This document shows, piece by piece, positions 10,871-22,064 of a stretch of 64,000 nt of DNA. A program made the position numbers and the translations under genes. The stretch covers positions 3,162,001 through 3,226,000 of the forward strand of contig OY829645.1 in NCBI GenBank assembly GCA_963691815.1, given 5' to 3'. Within the stretch, counting starts at the first letter, position 1; every line of letters begins with the position of its first letter. Under the pieces are notes generated by a model that ran no database searches, had not been told where the DNA came from, and saw only the letters and a list, made by a program, of their open reading frames with translations. Origin of the DNA: Echiichthys vipera. Taxonomy: Eukaryota; Chordata; Actinopteri; Perciformes; Trachinidae.

Positions 10871-12335
10871 CACAAGTTTGAGTTTCTGATGATTGCTTTT
10901 AGAAAATGCAATATTGATGCATCCCTGTAAATCCTGACTCATTATTCTGTTTTTTTTTTGCTTTCACTCTCAATGGTATTTGAATTTTTGGATTTTGATG
11001 GAACAGTTTTCTGGGAAAACCTGGTTTAAAAAACTGCCATAGTGATGGTGAAGTTTTCAGAAACATACGTCTTTTGTTTTTGCAAATTGAAGCATTAGAT
11101 ATAACAATAATAATAAGGATAATATTATTAATAATGATAATAAGTGGGTCCTGACTGCATCCATAGGAACTGGATGGGTTTTTAAAATAGATAAATAAAT
11201 AAATAGATTAAATTCTATTGCCACTTATGGATTAATTTATGTTTTTGTGGAGATCTCCCAAACCCTGTATAAAGAAACTTGGCCAATGACTGACTTTTTA
11301 GACTGTGACTGCTGAGGCAAACAGCCTCTACCGACTTAAAATGACCTACCTGATCGAGCTCTGATTGTTTCTTTTTAATTTTTGCATGATAGTTGTATTT
11401 CAGTAGTTTTATGTCAATTAACAAACACTAACATCTGACCCTATTGTATTTTATAAGTGTGCACGTTCTGCATGATACTCATTGTCACACTAATGTTTAA
11501 TGTCAGCCTGTAGCGCTGTACTGTCTTAATTTTTGGCCCTTTGATCCAACAGCTGAAGATGGAGAACCATTCTTGGATGGAAATGTTTAACAGTGGATCA
11601 AAACCATGGGATGCATTGTTTGATACATAGTGTCTAACGATTATTCTGTTTTTCTTTATAGATTGTTCTGCGAGGAATCCGTCTAACTGCTCTTTCTGTG
11701 TTTGCCTTTGAACTAAACTGACAAATAACTCTTCTGCTAAGGTGACAGAGTTATTTGTATTAATCTGTGGTTTTCTTTCTAGGCGCAACAGATGATACAG
11801 AGTCAGAGTCACAATACGCTTTAATATTGTCCATAACTTTCACACTCTGGGAACAACTGTGGCATTCTCACTCCTACAGGAAACCCTTGTCCTTAACCTT
11901 TTGTCTCTAACACTTTTACCTGTTTACAGTTAGAAGAGTTCACGTTGACTGTAAAAGCTCAGTTTTCACAGGACAATGCCATAGCAGATGATGGTGCTAA
12001 ACAAGAAAATCAATGAGACAGTGGTAAAGACTTGTTTCCGACGGTGTGTTAAGTGCTGGTAACCTCTGACACCAGGACATGGAAGAGAGAAGAAAATGGC
12101 ATCCATGGCATCGAATTAGGCAAAATAAAGCAAAGAAACCTATATAGTGGCTCAGATGAAGAAACGGTGTAAATAGAATTGTGTTTGTTTTTATGTTTTT
12201 CGTTGTTTTTATTTTTCCTTGTCATATTCGGAGAGTTAAAAGTTAACCTCTACTAATGTTTGCAGTGTGTAGTCAAAGAAAGAGTTAGTTGATGATATTG
12301 TGTTATTTCCCAAAAATTATTTGACACTTTGTGTC

Positions 12336-12347
12336 AAAAGGGGGGAA
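12336..12347 (+). promoter_or_regulatory. Polypurine tract
   Basis: AAAAGGGGGGAA lies directly against the 3' LTR and would prime plus-strand DNA synthesis. Confidence 0.85.
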
Positions 12348-12735
12348 TGTGAGAAATAACCAAAGATTGACCTACCTTATTTATCTATGATGTAAATCCC
12401 TGTATGTTGATTAACATAACATTCAAGCTGTGAATGACTGCTGGGGGGGATTGTGGATAGGAGTCACATGGGTTGCAAATGGTGACATTTGGGGGGTCGT
12501 AAAACACTGATAACATCCACTGGGGTCATAAACATTTGGTAGTGTGTTTTTGTTACTTTTGTCCTTGTGTTTGTAAGATGCTTTGATGTGATTGTATATC
12601 TGCTGAAGTGATTTCAAGACAGGCAGAGATGGTTGGAGACCCGACGGTTGTGGTAGCGTCTCTCCTGTATGCATGCAGTATTTAGTAAAGACATGATTTG
12701 AGAAACACTGAGGACTCCAGAGAATTTCTTTCACA
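12348..12735 (+). repeat. 3' LTR of retrovirus-like element
   Basis: 388 bp, nearly identical to 7584-7973, followed by the second copy of the CTGG duplication and then by the resumed LINE. Confidence 0.93.
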
Positions 12736-12985
12736 CTGGGCCTCACCCGTGGCCATCAGATCTGCAACTGAAGCTGCAGAAAGAGCCACGAGATGGCTTT
12801 GGATCAAGAGGGCTGATCCGTGGAAGAATTCTGCAGGGACACAGGCCTGAGTCAGATCAACTCCGGTCGGGACGCCTGGGCGAGGGCGTCTGATGTTGAA
12901 AGACCCAAAACACCCAGTGACCCCAGGTTACATCACTGATGATGTGTCCCAGCGTATCAGCAAGATGTATATTTCAACTCAGATG
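12736..12985 (+). pseudogene. LINE ORF, part 3: C-terminal tail and 3' untranslated region
   Basis: Resumes the R2/NeSL-like LINE after the retrovirus-like insertion. Several frames preserve pieces of the C-terminal helix (ATRWLWIKRADPW in one frame near 12790-12830), then non-coding tail sequence with ATCACTGATGATGTGTCCCA. The copy ends somewhere near 12960-12985 without an obvious poly(A). Confidence 0.7.
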
Positions 12986-13395
12986 AGACAAGAAAGGTAT
13001 CTCACCTCTTTCTCTGAGTTCTTGGTCCCCCATTGTGACAACTGATTCACATCTCCTTCTATAAACAAATTAATATAAATTAGTTGGTAGCACTTCAGGG
13101 ATAGAAACGGTTCAATTTACTAATATATGACTTTATGCCTATTGCACGTTTTCCATACATCTGTTAGGGAGATGGACCAGAACGTTTTGCTGCCATAGAC
13201 CCAGTTCTTGTAGCCTGGTAAGGATGCGGGAACTCTGCTGGGCCCTCCATTAGGGAAATGCTGGAACAAAAACAAGACAGAAAATTTAGCAAATACAACA
13301 CTTTTAAAAGGTTGTCTGACATAGTGAAAAGAAAAAAAAGCTGCTTACCTCCACCATTAACGTTACTGTTTATTATTAGACGTCAGCTGCATGTT
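12986..13395. other. No recognisable feature
   Basis: AT-rich unique-looking sequence between the LINE tail and the GATA repeat. No coding signal that I trust. Confidence 0.5.
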
Positions 13396-13860
13396 TAGAT
13401 AGATAGATAAATAGATAGATAGATAATAACTTTAATTATCCCCAAAGGAGAATTATTTTGTTGCAGCAATCTGGTACAACCAAATATGATACAATACAAT
13501 AGAATAAAAATAAAGTAAATAAAATAAAAATATCTGGGTATGAGCAATAAGTAGAAACACAGAACAGAACATGGGGTCTTAGACATAAGCATGAGATAAA
13601 GCAAGATAAATAAATGAATAGTAAGGTGCAGTGGCAGGATGATGGTTAGAGAAATTACTGATGTATATGTATATGTACATGCAATATATGATATAATATA
13701 TGATATGTATGGCATATGTAGTATGGGTATGATATACATACTGATGCTAAAAAATGCTATACTATGAATATGTGGACAGAGAATGTGCAAGAATGCAATG
13801 TGCAAGAATTTACAGATCTGATTTAGTCCAGGTGGGTAATTGAGGCTCTGACAGAGGTAT
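13396..13860. repeat. GATA repeat plus LINE/SINE-tail-like repeat
   Basis: Begins with a (GATA)n/(ATAG)n tract at 13396-13425, then TAACTTTAATTATCCCCAAAGG and AATTATTTTGTTGCAGCA, a 3'-end signature widespread in fish LINE/SINE copies, then A/T-rich decayed sequence. Family not determined. Minus-strand open reading here reflects low complexity. Confidence 0.55.
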
Positions 13861-14120
13861 AGGAATACATCGTTAGCCTTTCTCTGGTTGTGAGCCTAGT
13901 ATGCTAAATACTTCAAAAACGGCACTTTTGCTTTGTTAATTTTCTACTAAAACTGGTAGCGAAGGTCCTCAAGCAGCAGTAGCAGCTGTGTTCAGTCAGC
14001 TCAGTGTTGTTAACGTGATGAACAAATGTTCATCTGCTCTCGAGAGACGAGCTGGAGCTGTAGATTTGTCAGTAAAGTGGTGTGTGTGTGTGTGTGCGCG
14101 CGCATTTGTGTGTTAATGGG
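13861..14120. repeat. Low-complexity flank with (GT)n
   Basis: Mostly featureless; a GTGTGTGTGTGTGTGTG run followed by CGCGCG lies at about 14080-14103. Confidence 0.7.
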
Positions 14121-14141
14121 AGAGAGAGAGAGAGAGAGAGA
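14121..14141. repeat. (AG)n tract at 3' end of Tx1-like LINE
   Basis: Ten AG units abut the T-rich (minus-strand A-rich) end of the LINE. Its partner is at 19581-19602. Confidence 0.9.
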
Positions 14142-14250
14142 TTTTTTTGATTTTTAAAATCTACTTTATTTGGCATTTTTCAACTGTAAACAATGTCCAA
14201 GTTTAAGTTTAAATTAAAATGCAACCTTGATAAATAAATAAATAAAACAT

Positions 14251-17200
14251 TTAAATGAGGAAATCTGCAAACAATAGTTCTCCAGCTGTGACCGCACACA
14301 CATTTTGGAAACACCATATATCTTTAAAAGAGTCTAGGTCCCCTGCGGTTTTATAAAAACTAAAATCCACCAGCAGTCTTGCCTTAATCATGTTCACACA
14401 CACAGGGACCGACTCCATCTGCAGGTTTTCCTCCACCATTCTCTTCCTGGTCACATACACTGCCATCTTAGCCTGCCCTAAAACAAAGTTTAAAAGCTGG
14501 CTCTTGTGTTTGTGCTGGCGAGTGTATTTAAAACCACAAATAAAAACCTACTTACTAAAACTCTCTTTAAAACTGGTAAAAACAACTTGTAAAAACAGAA
14601 ACAGTGCTGATAGATGGTGACACTCATAAAAACAATGGAAAATTGTCTCTCTTAAGCCACAGAACAGGCATTTGTCCTCCACAGCATCATTTATCATGGC
14701 TACAAAGGCATTTACCACCATGATGCCGTGGAGCAGCCTCCACTGTAAGTCTCCGTGTTTCTTGCACAGTGGAGGCTTATAAAGAGACCTCCACTGAGGC
14801 CTGGATCCTAGGTCCAGCTCTAAAAAAGTCCTCCAAGGAGTGTCTGTCCGTCCATCAAGTTTTTTCCTGTTAAGTGTCTTTACCAAAAGTTTGTAAAGAG
14901 TTTTTCCCGGCGCTCCCTCCAGGGAAAAGGAAAAAGGAAGGAAAGGAAAGGAAAGGAAAAGGGTCCTCCGTGCTGGGGGGGGGGGGATTTGTGTGTGATG
15001 TTTTTTAAAAGCAGGGTGTCTTGACTAGTCAGTTTGTTTCTCCAGTAGTCAAGAACTTTTTGGATTACCCTGGTGGATCTTAGGCCCAGCTTAACAGCCA
15101 GCCCAGTAGGGTCCTCCAGCTGGGGCCCAGCCAGCTCCACCACCTGACCCAGCGTGGAGACGCCTGCAGTCTGCAGCAGCCTGGTCAGGGAAGGTCCTGC
15201 CCAGCTTGGGTGGTCCAGCACCGCCGCATACAGGACGGGCTCCTGTAGCAGCCAGTGAAGGGAGTCCCCCTGCTGCTGCCTCTCTTTTTTAAGCAGGTTC
15301 CAAACACTTAAAACACTTTTATAAAAACCAGGAAGAGATGGTGAAAGGACCTTTCCATCATTCATTAAAAACAAATTAAAATCAAGACCCAGGCTGTTAA
15401 AATGTCTCAGGATGCACCGGGATAAAGGTCTCCACAGAGTATCCTCTGGCCCAGTCAGTAACCTTTGGATAAACTGTAGTCTGAAGGCAGCGCCTCTGCT
15501 GGCCAGATGGACCAGGCCCTGGCCACCCTCCTCTTTAGGAAGGAAGAGGACACTCTGTGGGACCCAGTGCATCCTGTCCCAAAAGAAATCAACTAAAACC
15601 CGTTGTACCTCTGCCAGGAGAGAAACTGGGGGGTCGACACAGGACAGCCGGTGCCACAGGGCAGACGAGACCAGGTTGTTCAGGATTAGGGTGCGACCTC
15701 TGAATGACATTTTAGGTAAAAACCATTTCCACTTGTTGAGGCGCCCCTTCACCTTCATCACAAAGTTCTCCCAGTTTTTCTTTTTATGGGTCTCGTCCCC
15801 CAGAAAGACCCCAAGATACTTGAGTCCTCCTCTTTTCCAGTGTAGGCCCCCGGGCAGCCTGAGCCGACCCCCCAGCTCCTCCCCAACCATCAGAGCCTCG
15901 CTCTTCCCCCAGTTCACCTTTGCAGAAGAAATAAAACCAAAGTCTTTCACAGTGTCAGTTAAAACATCAATGTCTCTTTGTGTATTGACCAACACGATAA
16001 GGTCATCAGCATAAACAGATAGTTTAAAAGACACATCACACTGGGGGAAACACACACCGTTTAAATTATTCCTAAGTTTATGGAGCAGAGGCTCGATGGC
16101 CAGAGAGTACAACATCCCAGAGAGAGAGCAGCCCTGCCTCACCCCTCTCTGGACGCCAAACAGAGCACTCAACCCGCCATTTATCTTCAGGACACTCGCA
16201 ATGTCATTATAGAGAACCCGGATCATGGCTATAAAGCCTTGGTTGAACCCAAAGGCAGCCAGAGTCTGCCATAAATACGGGTGTTCAACCCGGTCAAAAG
16301 CCTTTTCCTGGTCTATGGAAATAAGACCAGTTTCTACAGCCAATGAACTGAATGACATTATCACTTATGAGCCTGCTGGGCACACAGTAAGTCTGTTTCA
16401 GGGTGGATGACGGACGCCATCACCTCCCTCAGTCTCAGGGCCAGAGCTTTGGACAGGATTTTATAATCCGTGCACAGCAGCGAGACCGGCCTCCAGTTTT
16501 TTAGATCTTGCAGGTCTCCCTTCTTCGGCAGCAGGGTGATGATGGCCCTCCTGCAGCTCAGAGGGAGTCTTCCAGTCAGGAGACTTTTGTTTATAACCTC
16601 CAGCAGGTCCTGTCCTATAATAGACCAAAAAGACTTATAAAAGTCAACAGGAAGGCCGTCCATCCCTGGAGCTCTGCCATTTTGCAAGCTGGTCAGCGCA
16701 GTGAGGAGCTCCTGCAGAGTCATCTCTGCTGCCAGCTGGGAGTTTGTGTCAGCACTGACCTGAGGGAGACCACTGAGGAAGCTGCTGTGCACATCTGGAT
16801 TATTTGTCCACTCACTCTTAAAGAGGTCTCTGTAGAAACCGGCAGCAAACTTCCTGATCTCAGATGAGTCTGAGACTTCAGAGCTGCTACCTGTGCGTAA
16901 AGAGTGAATGGTCTTCCTTTGTCCGTTTTTTTGCTCCAGCCCAAAGAAAAACTGGGAGGGCGCGTCCATCTGCGAGATGTTCATGAAGCGAGACCTGACC
17001 AGAGCTCCCTGTGCTGAGGCACCCAGCAGGTTGGCTATGGCCGATTTTTTTAACTTGAGGGAGTCTAAATGCCCTCGATCTCCTGTAGAAGCTGCTAAAG
17101 ACTGCAGTTCTCCAACCTGTCTCTCCAGATCCTTCATTGACCGGGTTAAATCTCTTGTGACATTGCGAGTGAACTGCTGGCAAAGTTGTTTGATTTGGGT

Positions 17201-18075
17201 TTTCCCAAGTCCCACCACTGCTGAATGCTGGGGAAGGCAGGCCTGCTCTCTCTGTGGGAAAACCAGAACAACTTAAAAGCAGTTCTAAAAGCCTGGTCTT
17301 TTAAAAGGTTTGTGTTAAAATGCCAATAGGCGCTCTTTAAACGAACATTTTTAATAAAAACAGAGCAGGAGACAAGACAGTGATCAGTAAAATCCGCAGG
17401 CTGAATAAAACACCTTTTAAAAATATTAAAATGGTGTTTAAAACAATAGAGGCGGTCCAGTCTGGCCAGAGATAAAAGGTTTCCCCTTGTGTGACTCCAG
17501 GTATACTGTCTGTGATTACTGTTAAAAACCCTCCACAGGTCAGACAGCTCGTGCTCTTCTATCAGCTGTCTGAACCTGTGGGATGAAGCAGGGTGTGGTT
17601 CCGGATGATTCCTGTCTAAGGTTGGATTAACCGTACAATAAAAATCCCCCCCTAAAAACATAAAATCATCACTACCACCAGCTCTAACAGTATCGCTTAA
17701 AATGTTTAAAAATGCCACCCTATCCACCCCACTGGTGGGCGCGTAGACATTTAAAAACACAAGCTTCACACTATCAAAAACAGCAGTGACCTTTAATAAA
17801 ACACCTGGGATGATTTCCTCAGTCACACACGAAACAGGTAAAAAACTTCTGGCAAATAAAATCCCCACCCCTCCACTAAGACTGGACTTATGACTTAAAA
17901 TCACCTCCCCATTAAAAGCCATCCTCCAGTCACTCTCGTTATCTGCTGTGCTGTGGGTTTCCTGTACAAGCATCACATCAATTCTCCTCATCTCCATCAG
18001 TTTAAAAAGAGCAGCTCTTTTAAAATCAGCCCTGGCTCCGTTCAGGTTTAAAATGCTGATGTTAAAATCACACAT
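14251..18075 (-). pseudogene. Tx1-like ORF2: AP endonuclease and reverse transcriptase
   Basis: The likely start is the ATG at 18075 (MCDFNISILNLNGARADF), giving the usual LNLNGAR beginning of an AP-type endonuclease. VQETHS, the GGDFYC strand and the LARLDR and DHCLV motifs follow; the domain ends near 17380. The reverse transcriptase spans about 17000-15500 with LISIDQEKAFDRVEHPYLW and the YADD box at 16002-16013. A C-terminal CLFCGLRETIFHCFYEC motif lies near 14650. Frames change near 17200, 16362 and 14883, and a tandem GGAAA/GGGG tract (14930-14985) sits in the C-terminal third. The product would nick DNA and copy the element RNA in the nucleus. Confidence 0.85.
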
Positions 18076-18139
18076 TGGTGGAGAAAAGTTTAAAAAGAAC
18101 AAAACTGTGATAAAAAACGTCAAGTAAAAGCACCTATGT

Positions 18140-19375
18140 TTAAAAATCATCTTCATCATCAATGATTTTTGCTTTCACTCTGACTAATAATTTTCTTAAA
18201 CGATAGATTTCCTTGTCTGTGAGCACTTCTTCCGACTTTCCAGACTTCCTGGTGAGAGGCCTAGCTGACTGAATAAACAGTCTCAGGTCATCGAAGTGAT
18301 CCTCCACTGCAGGAAGTCTGGCACCTTTTGTAATCTCTAAAAACTTTTTTATATTGTCAGGAGTGTACAGGTGAGTGTGCTCCTCCTCCTGAGTGAGGCA
18401 GAAGTCACTCTCTGCCTCTGCTGCAGCCTTCACCTCTTTCCCCACTCTCCTGTTCTTTGATGAAGAGGCTACACACTCATGACTTTTTCTTTTTTGTGAG
18501 ATTTTAAAAAAATCTCCTCATCAGACATCTCCTCATCATTAAATTCCATAATCGTTGTTTCATTATCACTGTTTTCAATACAACTATCAGTTTGTTTGTT
18601 TTCTTCACTTGTTATTTGTTTTTCATTTGAAGCAAGATCAGCGCTCATGGAGTCCACCTCGACCCCTGAAGGCTCAGCAGCCTCCGCAGGCGTCGGGGCA
18701 GCCGTCTCAGACGGCGGAGCACTCGGCACGGCAGCCCCGGGTGCCGGCTGGCGCTCCGCTCCCGCAGCGGCAGCCGCAGGCCGCCGCCCCGCCCCTCCAG
18801 CCTGGCAAGAGCGGACTAAATGTCCCTCCGCTCCGCAACCAAAACATTTCATGGTCTCCGACGAAGCGAAGACCATGTAGTTAAAGCCCTTCACTTTAAA
18901 CGAAAAGCTCAGGTTGAGATCACTTGTCGTGTCTTTGAGGATCATGTACACCTGTCTCCGGTGACACACGACATGCTTCAGCTGCAGTGACTTGCAGCCC
19001 AAAGACACCATTTTTATCGGGGAGACGAGCTGGCCATAGCGAGACAACTCTTTAGCCAGCACTTCATTCTTAATGAACGGCGGAGCATTGGAGATTGTTA
19101 TCTTCGTGGCCGGACTAACGAGGGGGAGAACGGGAGTGAAGGTCGTGTAACACTACACCGTTCTCCACCACTTCGCTAACCTTAGCGGTGCTATCCAGGA
19201 AGATAACAATGGCTCCGTTCATGCGGGAGGCAGACTTAATACTGCTATATCCCACCACTTCTCCCACTGCAAGCCCAGCTTCCTCCACAGAGCATGGCAC
19301 AGCCGGGATGAGTGTGACGGCATGACGATGTGTCAGCCGTTCAAACTCCGAGGCAGCCGCCGCTGCCACCAGCAT
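18140..19375 (-). pseudogene. Tx1-like ORF1: RNA-binding protein with CCHC knuckle
   Basis: Starts at the ATG at 19375 (MLVAAAAASEFERL). A region resembling an RNA-recognition fold is followed by the zinc knuckle CFGCGAEGHLVRSC near 18840-18800, then an Ala/Pro-rich stretch and an acidic tail. The last segment (18445-18140) is helical and basic. Two frameshifts, one near 19110 and one near 18475, divide it into three frames. The stop falls 65 bp inside the most likely ORF2 start in the sense that the ORF1 tail ends at 18140 and ORF2 begins at 18075. The role in related elements is to package the element RNA. Confidence 0.8.
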
Positions 19376-19580
19376 TGTATCAAACCAAAAAAACACCACC
19401 ACCAAACCACCAAACACCACAAAAAACACCTCTAACTAAAGACAAACTGTGAACACATAAACACACCGAACAAAAAGAAGGAATAAAGTTAGAAAAACTC
19501 ACTCACACCGCTGAAAAAGTTCAGCACGCACCACGCTCTCAGCACTCACCACGCTCCCAGCACTCCGTCCTCCATTCACA

Positions 19581-19581
19581 C

Positions 19582-19610
<29 letters not shown>
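19581..19610. repeat. (AG)n tract at 5' end of Tx1-like LINE
   Basis: CAGAGAGAGAGAGAGAGAGA followed by GGGAGAGGGAGG. It mirrors the tract at 14121-14141 and is evidence for insertion into one (GA)n/(TC)n microsatellite. Confidence 0.9.
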
Positions 19611-19612
<2 letters not shown>

Positions 19613-20459
19613 TATGGAGCATGCAGCAAAGGACCACAGGTAGGAAATGCAATCCAGAGTCCGTGCACAGATAATTTTCTGTTATCCATTCTACTACACC
19701 AGTGGATAAAAGTGTCTACTCTACTTTGATCATTCATTACATTCTAGTTGATGTTGAGAAAACAAAATTTGCACGAAATAAAGTCCACCACTAAATGACT
19801 GCTGCACACACAAGCAGTCCCTACAGTAAGTGCATGCTGCCCTCTAGCAGTACTGTGTGGACATGATTTGATTTGCATACTGCTGTTTCAGGCTGAAGGA
19901 AATTCTGAATATCTAGGTTTACATAGGACATTTGGAAGGGTTAGGGGTAGGAGTTGATCCATGAATGATCATTGAATGAAATGTATCTATATATTTTTAC
20001 ATTATGTAGTCACATTATTTAGATACCTGCTTCTCATAGCTTTAGATTTGTAGGTAGTTGTAGTAGGCCATTAAAAAAAATCACATGTTGAGGAGAAGTT
20101 TCAGGAAATTATTTGCGTGGAAACAACAGCTCCATGAGTGCTTTTGAAAATTAGTTTTGTGTGCTTGAGGCGAAATATTAAAAAAAGAATACTTACTTTT
20201 GTTTACAATTTCAAAACTCCACCACTGATGCAGGAAATACTGGAACATACATATTTTGATGTGTTTTACTTAATTTTATCATTATTCAGTGGTTTTTATT
20301 TTTCATTTTATGTTATGCTTTTGTAGGTACTTTAGGTCTAATTGGATCAATGGTGTGATTATCAAATGAAATATTTGATAAGGAAAATGAATAAAGAAAA
20401 ATTACTAAAAAATTAATAACTTCAATTTATTAAAAACTTCACACGGAGAACCAATCAAA
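19611..20459. other. No recognisable feature
   Basis: AT-rich sequence. One short open frame near 20138-20326 has no recognisable motif and is probably chance. Confidence 0.5.
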
Positions 20460-20949
20460 TGTAGGGCCTTGACTCACGTTCAGATTATGAGATTGAGTAT
20501 TCTCAATAAACTTATCGTTATTCAAGTAAATATTAGTTATCACCAATAATTATTAAAGATAATAATAGATAATAATAAAAAGTTGAACCAGATTTCCTCG
20601 GGGCACCACGTCATAGAAGGAGTGATAACTAATATTAAAGTCTCATTAAGTATATTAAACTACTAATTAAGGGTTAAACACCGATAAATGTAATAGTTTA
20701 GTTAATTGAAGGATTTGAAAGTTCTTTTCTTAGTAGAAGCTGGCTCATTCATCTTTGTGTAATATTAAATAAACAGACATATGGTAAACACAAACATTTA
20801 TTAACAGATTAATAAATGCAACAAACAAAACACAATAAACTAACTAAAGCTAACAGCAAACATGTGTGTTTGTGTGTGTGTGTGTATGTGTGTGTGTGTG
20901 GGTGTGCGTGTGTGTGTGTGAGAGAGACAAAGAGAAGAAGTGGGGCTCG
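20460..20949 (-). mobile_element. Solo LTR, left part (3' half, minus strand)
   Basis: Begins on plus with TGTAGGGCC, the complement of an LTR end in CCTACA. The block 20780-20850 (ATTTATTAACAGATTAATAAATG) is the reverse complement of the polyadenylation region of the plus-strand copy at 41600-41645. A TG/TGTG-rich tract (20861-20931) matches the CA repeat of that copy. The LTR continues at 26228 after the CACTA insertion. No target duplication is visible when flanks at 20459 and 26889 are compared, so one end may be trimmed. Confidence 0.75.
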
Positions 20950-20951
20950 TA
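20950..20951. repeat. TA target duplication, left copy
   Basis: TA precedes the CACAG end of the transposon and is repeated at 26226-26227. Confidence 0.65.
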
Positions 20952-21487
20952 CACAGTAAAAAATGGAGTGTCAATATTTCAGAGTCAACCTATTTTAACC
21001 TAGATAGAGTATTTACAACTATATGGAGAGTAAACCCACTCTAAGAGTAGAGTTAAAAGTCAGTGTAAAATCCCGCAGACGTGCAGTGTAACTTTAACTC
21101 CACAGAGTGACAAATCTGCGCCAGTCGTGACGTGTTGAACACTCTGGAGCACATTGACGGTTAACCTGGAGCAGGTCAGGTCTGGAGTCGTGTCTGGGTC
21201 GGGTGAGTAACATTATGAACGCTTAATAATTGTTTTCCATCTCAACACGGTTTAATCGGTTCATAAATGTTGATTGAGGACGTGTTGCCCATTCCTCTGT
21301 TGAATGGCTGTCAGTAGCTTCATGTCCCATACAACTATCAACTTGCTAGCAGTTCAGAAGTTTGACATTTCTCGTCAATTAAGCTGAACCATTAACTGCG
21401 TGTCTTTTTCCTCAATGCTGGCACACACAAAGACATGCTGCCTGTCCCATGGTAACGTTTTATGTTATTGTTTACTAGTACGCTAAT

Positions 21488-21556
21488 CGTTAAGCTAACC
21501 GCGAATTAGCTTGAAGCTACTTCTTAGCTTCAAGCTAATTCGCGGTTAGCTTAACG
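21488..21556. repeat. Perfect 32-bp inverted repeat with 5-nt loop
   Basis: The arm 21488-21519 is the exact reverse complement of 21525-21556, separated by CTTCT. The arm begins CGTTAAGCTAACCGCGAATT. It lies upstream of the transposase exons inside the CACTA element. Confidence 0.97.
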
Positions 21557-22064
21557 GTCAGTTGGTCGGTTTGCCGCCAAAGTTGCGCTTGTCAGTTAGC
21601 CTACTGTACTGTTGCTATCTCTCACTAAGGAATAAAGTGGTAAAGTTGTGCTTCTCCGTGTCGGGTTCCATTCACCCTGTCTGGGTTTATTTCTCCATAA
21701 CGTCCGGCTCACTGTGTGAAATTAATAATCTGAGACACAATGAGACACAATGTCGATCAAAATAGGAGTTAACATTTTAGAAATTGGTAATTTAGCATAC
21801 ATCGGCATAGTTTAAGTCCAGTCTCCTTTCCTCTGTGCTCCAGAATGCAACATTCATTCAATAGATATGTGTAATAAATATTTTTGATTTGTTTATTAAC
21901 TCAACTATGGCCACTTTGCCTTGTTCACAGTAATCAAGCAGATGTAAGTGTAAAGCGTGGACTGTGGTAAGTAGGCTCAGGTTATGGAACAATGTAAGCA
22001 CGTTAATGGGTAACTCTTTGTTCAACTGCTTTTTTGTTTTTACCTTTGTTTATTTTCATAGAAT

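Larger units (their letters stand above)
7584..12735 (+). mobile_element. Retrovirus-like LTR element with both LTRs, internally deleted
   Basis: LTRs at 7584-7973 and 12348-12735 bound a 4.4-kb interior. The element has TG...CA ends, a 4-bp target duplication (CTGG at 7580-7583 and 12736-12739), a primer site just inside the 5' LTR, and a polypurine tract before the 3' LTR. The interior holds a short gag, a protease-like block and only the beginning of a retroviral pol; the reverse transcriptase core, integrase and env were not recognised. It therefore looks non-autonomous. The LTRs differ at only four places that I can see, so insertion was recent compared with the host LINE. Gamma/epsilon-like affinity is an inference. 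Confidence 0.85.
2769..12985 (+). mobile_element. R2/NeSL-like LINE split by two LTR-element insertions
   Basis: One LINE copy can be followed through three separated blocks: 2769-4606, 6254-7583 and 12736-12985. The first gap is a solo LTR and the second a complete retrovirus-like element; both have target duplications, so the LINE is older than both. Removing the inserts restores continuity of the LINE reading frame across the first junction. Domain order is an N-terminal C2HC zinc finger, reverse transcriptase, a cysteine knuckle, and a restriction-like endonuclease. The 3' untranslated part after 12820 holds the family's tail; its exact end near 12960-12985 is not certain. Confidence 0.85.
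14141..19580 (-). mobile_element. Tx1-like (L1 superclade) LINE inserted in a (TC)n microsatellite
   Basis: A nearly full-length 5.4-kb minus-strand element with two ORFs: a gag-like ORF1 with a zinc knuckle and an ORF2 with AP-type endonuclease, reverse transcriptase and a C-terminal cysteine motif. On its own strand it reads (TC)n, then the element, then an A-rich end followed directly by (TC)n again. Members of the Tx1 group are known for target specificity, and the Kibi lineage in zebrafish uses (TC)n, so this copy looks Kibi-like. At least five frameshifts show that it is inactive. Assignment to Kibi itself needs a phylogeny. Confidence 0.85.

Noticed and set aside
10900..12335. An env gene in the retrovirus-like element
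   Set aside because: No signal peptide, fusion peptide, furin site or transmembrane pattern in a sustained frame; only short chance open stretches on both strands.
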